Below, piece by piece: positions 14,579-16,068 of a stretch of 16,068 bases of DNA. Under the pieces are notes generated by a model, which saw nothing but the letters and a program-made list of their open reading frames with translations, was not told where the DNA came from and ran no database searches. Position 1 is the stretch's first letter. Every line of letters begins with the position of its first letter. The position numbers were made by a program, and so were the translations under genes. This DNA is from Methylophilaceae bacterium (GTDB lineage: Bacteria > Pseudomonadota > Gammaproteobacteria > Burkholderiales > Methylophilaceae), in assembly GCA_025362115.1 (NCBI GenBank), contig JANYIK010000169.1, forward strand, positions 1 to 16,068, in the 5' to 3' direction.

Positions 14579-15458
14579 TCCTGATTTCAGATGCGGCACG
14601 ATTGCAATTACTGGTCGTCCCAATGTAGGCAAATCCACGATCCTCAACCATGTCATGGGCTTAAAGCTTAGTATCACTTCGCGCAAGGCTCAAACTACTC
14701 GCCACCGCTTGCTTGGGATCCACACCACGAACGACGCGCAATTCCTGTTCGTGGATACGCCGGGTTTTCAGCTGCAACACGTCAACGCCTTGAACAGCGC
14801 CATGAATCGCACAGTGAAGCAAGTGTTGTCTGAAGTGGACGTGGTGTTATGTGTGGTGGAAGCCATGAAATTTGGCGCAGGCGACGAAAAAGTGCTGGAA
14901 ATTCTGCCCACCCACTGTCCGGTACTGCTGGCTGTAAACAAGGTGGATTTGGTCAAAGACAAAGGTAAATTACTACCTTTTATCAAGGAAATGGCTGCCA
15001 AATTTCCTTTCGCTGATGTTATCCCTATCAGCGCTAAAAAAAGCCTGCAACTGGATGAGCTACTCGCTACGCTACGCGAACACTTGCCCGATCAGCCCGC
15101 CATTTATGGCGAAGACGAACTCACCGACCGCAATGAGCGTTTTCTTGCCGCCGAACTCATACGTGAAAAGCTGTTCCGCTTGTTGGGTGAGGAAATTCCT
15201 TACGCTATCAGCGTGGAAATCGAAAAATTCGAGCAAGAAGGCGGCTTACGCCGTATCCACGCCGCCATCATCGTGGACAAAGAAAACCAGAAACCCATCG
15301 TCATCGGCAAAGACGGCGAAAAACTCAAACGCGTTTCCACCGAAGCCAGGCTGGATATGGAGCGACTGTTTGGCGCGAAAGTATGGCTAGAAACCTGGGT
15401 CAAAGTCCGCAGCGGCTGGGCGGACGACGTGCAGGCGGTGAAAAGTTTGGGGTATTGA
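14568..15458 (+). CDS. era: Ribosome-assembly GTPase Era
   Basis: Era (296 aa from this start) is an essential GTPase that binds the 3' end of 16S rRNA and assists 30S maturation. Motifs: G1 GRPNVGKS (16-23), G3 DTPG (63-66), G4 NKVD (124-127), G5 SAK (155-157). The C-terminal KH RNA-binding domain (about 200-290) has the GxxG loop IGKDGEKLK (246-254) and the FGAKVWLETWVKVRSGW end. I prefer ATG 14568 to the in-frame ATG at 14553 because GAGGAA (14555-14560) is a strong ribosome binding site 7 bases before 14568, and the first residues KDNPDFRCGTIAITGRPN fit the family. It overlaps rnc by 11 bases. recO, often the next gene, is absent. Confidence 0.97.
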   Translation: MKDNPDFRCGTIAITGRPNVGKSTILNHVMGLKLSITSRKAQTTRHRLLGIHTTNDAQFLFVDTPGFQLQHVNALNSAMNRTVKQVLSEVDVVLCVVEAMKFGAGDEKVLEILPTHCPVLLAVNKVDLVKDKGKLLPFIKEMAAKFPFADVIPISAKKSLQLDELLATLREHLPDQPAIYGEDELTDRNERFLAAELIREKLFRLLGEEIPYAISVEIEKFEQEGGLRRIHAAIIVDKENQKPIVIGKDGEKLKRVSTEARLDMERLFGAKVWLETWVKVRSGWADDVQAVKSLGY

Positions 15459-15461
15459 TTT

Positions 15462-15506
15462 AAAAAACCATTTAAAAGGGGACAGACCCCTTTTAAATGG
15501 TTTTTT
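15462..15506 (+). terminator. Perfect 20-bp inverted repeat, bidirectional terminator between era and recJ
   Basis: Two 20-base arms (15462-15481 and 15487-15506) are perfectly complementary around the 5-base loop ACAGA. The arms begin with six A and end with six T, so both strands read a strong hairpin with a flanking T-run, as expected of a bidirectional terminator between convergent genes. The GC part is the central GGGG/CCCC. The right arm includes the recJ stop codon and its last codons. The core GGGGACAGACCCC resembles palindromic motifs I recall as scattered repeats in environmental proteobacteria; that resemblance is unverified. Confidence 0.8.
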
Positions 15507-16068
15507 GCCAATGTTTCAAGGTCAGTTGTGTAGTTTTTTGCCCGTTATATTCATTCACCCCTAGCTGATATACCGCTTTAATGCGCTCCGGCAGCGGGTC
15601 GGCACGAAAAAATAGCATCGCCTCAGATGTTTGCCCATCCTGCTCCAACTTAAGTTTCAAATGTTTTTCGCCCACCACGCGCTGATGTGTCACAACAAAA
15701 TTTCCCTCAAAACTAGGTGTGGCGAAGCCTTGACCCCATATTCCGTCTTCCAGCAATTGCGCTAGTTGCAGGTTGGTCTCGGTGACTTCCAAACTGCCAT
15801 CGGTTTCTACCACGCGTTCCAAATCGGCAGGGGTAAGCAGTTCGCGCACGCTGTGTTCAAAGGCTAAGGTAAAGGTCTCTAAGTTGGATTGATGAATGGT
15901 TAATCCTGCCGCCATGGCATGGCCACCGAAGCTCAATATCATGTCGGGATTGCGTTTGGCGACGACATCAATCGTGTCGCGCAAATGCAAACCACTAATC
16001 GAACGGCCTGAAGCTTTAAGTTTGCCGTCTTGGGCGCTGGCGAAAATAATCGTGGGACGATGATATTT
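15493..16068 (-). CDS. recJ: Single-stranded-DNA exonuclease RecJ, 3' part only
   Basis: The minus strand is open from the right edge to a TAA at 15495-15493 and encodes the last 191 residues of RecJ, a 5'-3' single-strand exonuclease of recombination and mismatch/base-excision repair. The segment begins KYHRPTIIFASAQDGKLKASGRSISGLHLRDTID and contains the DHHA1 motif FGGHAMAAGL, both typical of RecJ. The rest (about 100 residues) corresponds to the C-terminal oligonucleotide-binding fold. Full-length RecJ is about 570 residues, so the catalytic DHH motifs lie beyond the window. An in-frame TTG at 15990 is internal and not the start. The gene converges with era; its last codons lie in the terminator palindrome. 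Confidence 0.95.
   Translation of the reverse strand, partial: KYHRPTIIFASAQDGKLKASGRSISGLHLRDTIDVVAKRNPDMILSFGGHAMAAGLTIHQSNLETFTLAFEHSVRELLTPADLERVVETDGSLEVTETNLQLAQLLEDGIWGQGFATPSFEGNFVVTHQRVVGEKHLKLKLEQDGQTSEAMLFFRADPLPERIKAVYQLGVNEYNGQKTTQLTLKHWQKTI

Overview
This window is ordinary chromosomal DNA of a Gram-negative, flagellated proteobacterium. FlgH and FlgI (L-ring and P-ring) require an outer membrane. The protein sequences look betaproteobacterial, perhaps Nitrosomonadales/Gallionellaceae-like, but that is an impression from memory and not a search result. All genes are on the + strand except a partial recJ at the right edge. I see no mobile element genes, CRISPR array, tRNA or rRNA, and no stretch over 300 bases lacks a gene.

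Region 1 (1-7156) is a rod-hook-ring operon in canonical order: flgB (3' end only), flgC, flgD, flgE, flgF, flgG, flgH, flgI, flgJ. Gaps are short (overlap of 1 base up to 37 bases). The exception is flgE-flgF, where a 76-bp REP-like double hairpin sits in a 107-base gap. The operon appears to end at a stem-loop plus T-run overlapping the flgJ stop codon.

Region 2 (7157-11237) carries flgK and flgL, the hook-filament junction proteins, behind a good sigma-28 (FliA)-type promoter. This matches the usual hierarchy: early structural genes in one transcript, late junction genes on a FliA promoter. FlgK is very long (819 aa) because of repeated beta modules and an alanine-rich insertion of about 88 residues. 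A strong intrinsic terminator follows flgL.

Region 3 (11247-15458) is a housekeeping cluster: lepA (EF4), lepB (signal peptidase I), rnc (RNase III) and era (ribosome-assembly GTPase), with junctions of 0, -1 and -11 bases, so translation is probably coupled. The lepA GTG start has no Shine-Dalgarno sequence and lies 9 bases after the terminator hairpin. A perfect 20-bp inverted repeat fills the gap between era and the convergent 3' end of recJ (15493-16068, minus strand).

No new multi-gene system was found. The most noteworthy items are the FlgK insertion, the covarying REP-like element inside the flagellar operon, the regulatory switch region between flgJ and flgK, the lepA leader, and the Asp at lipoprotein position +2 of FlgH.
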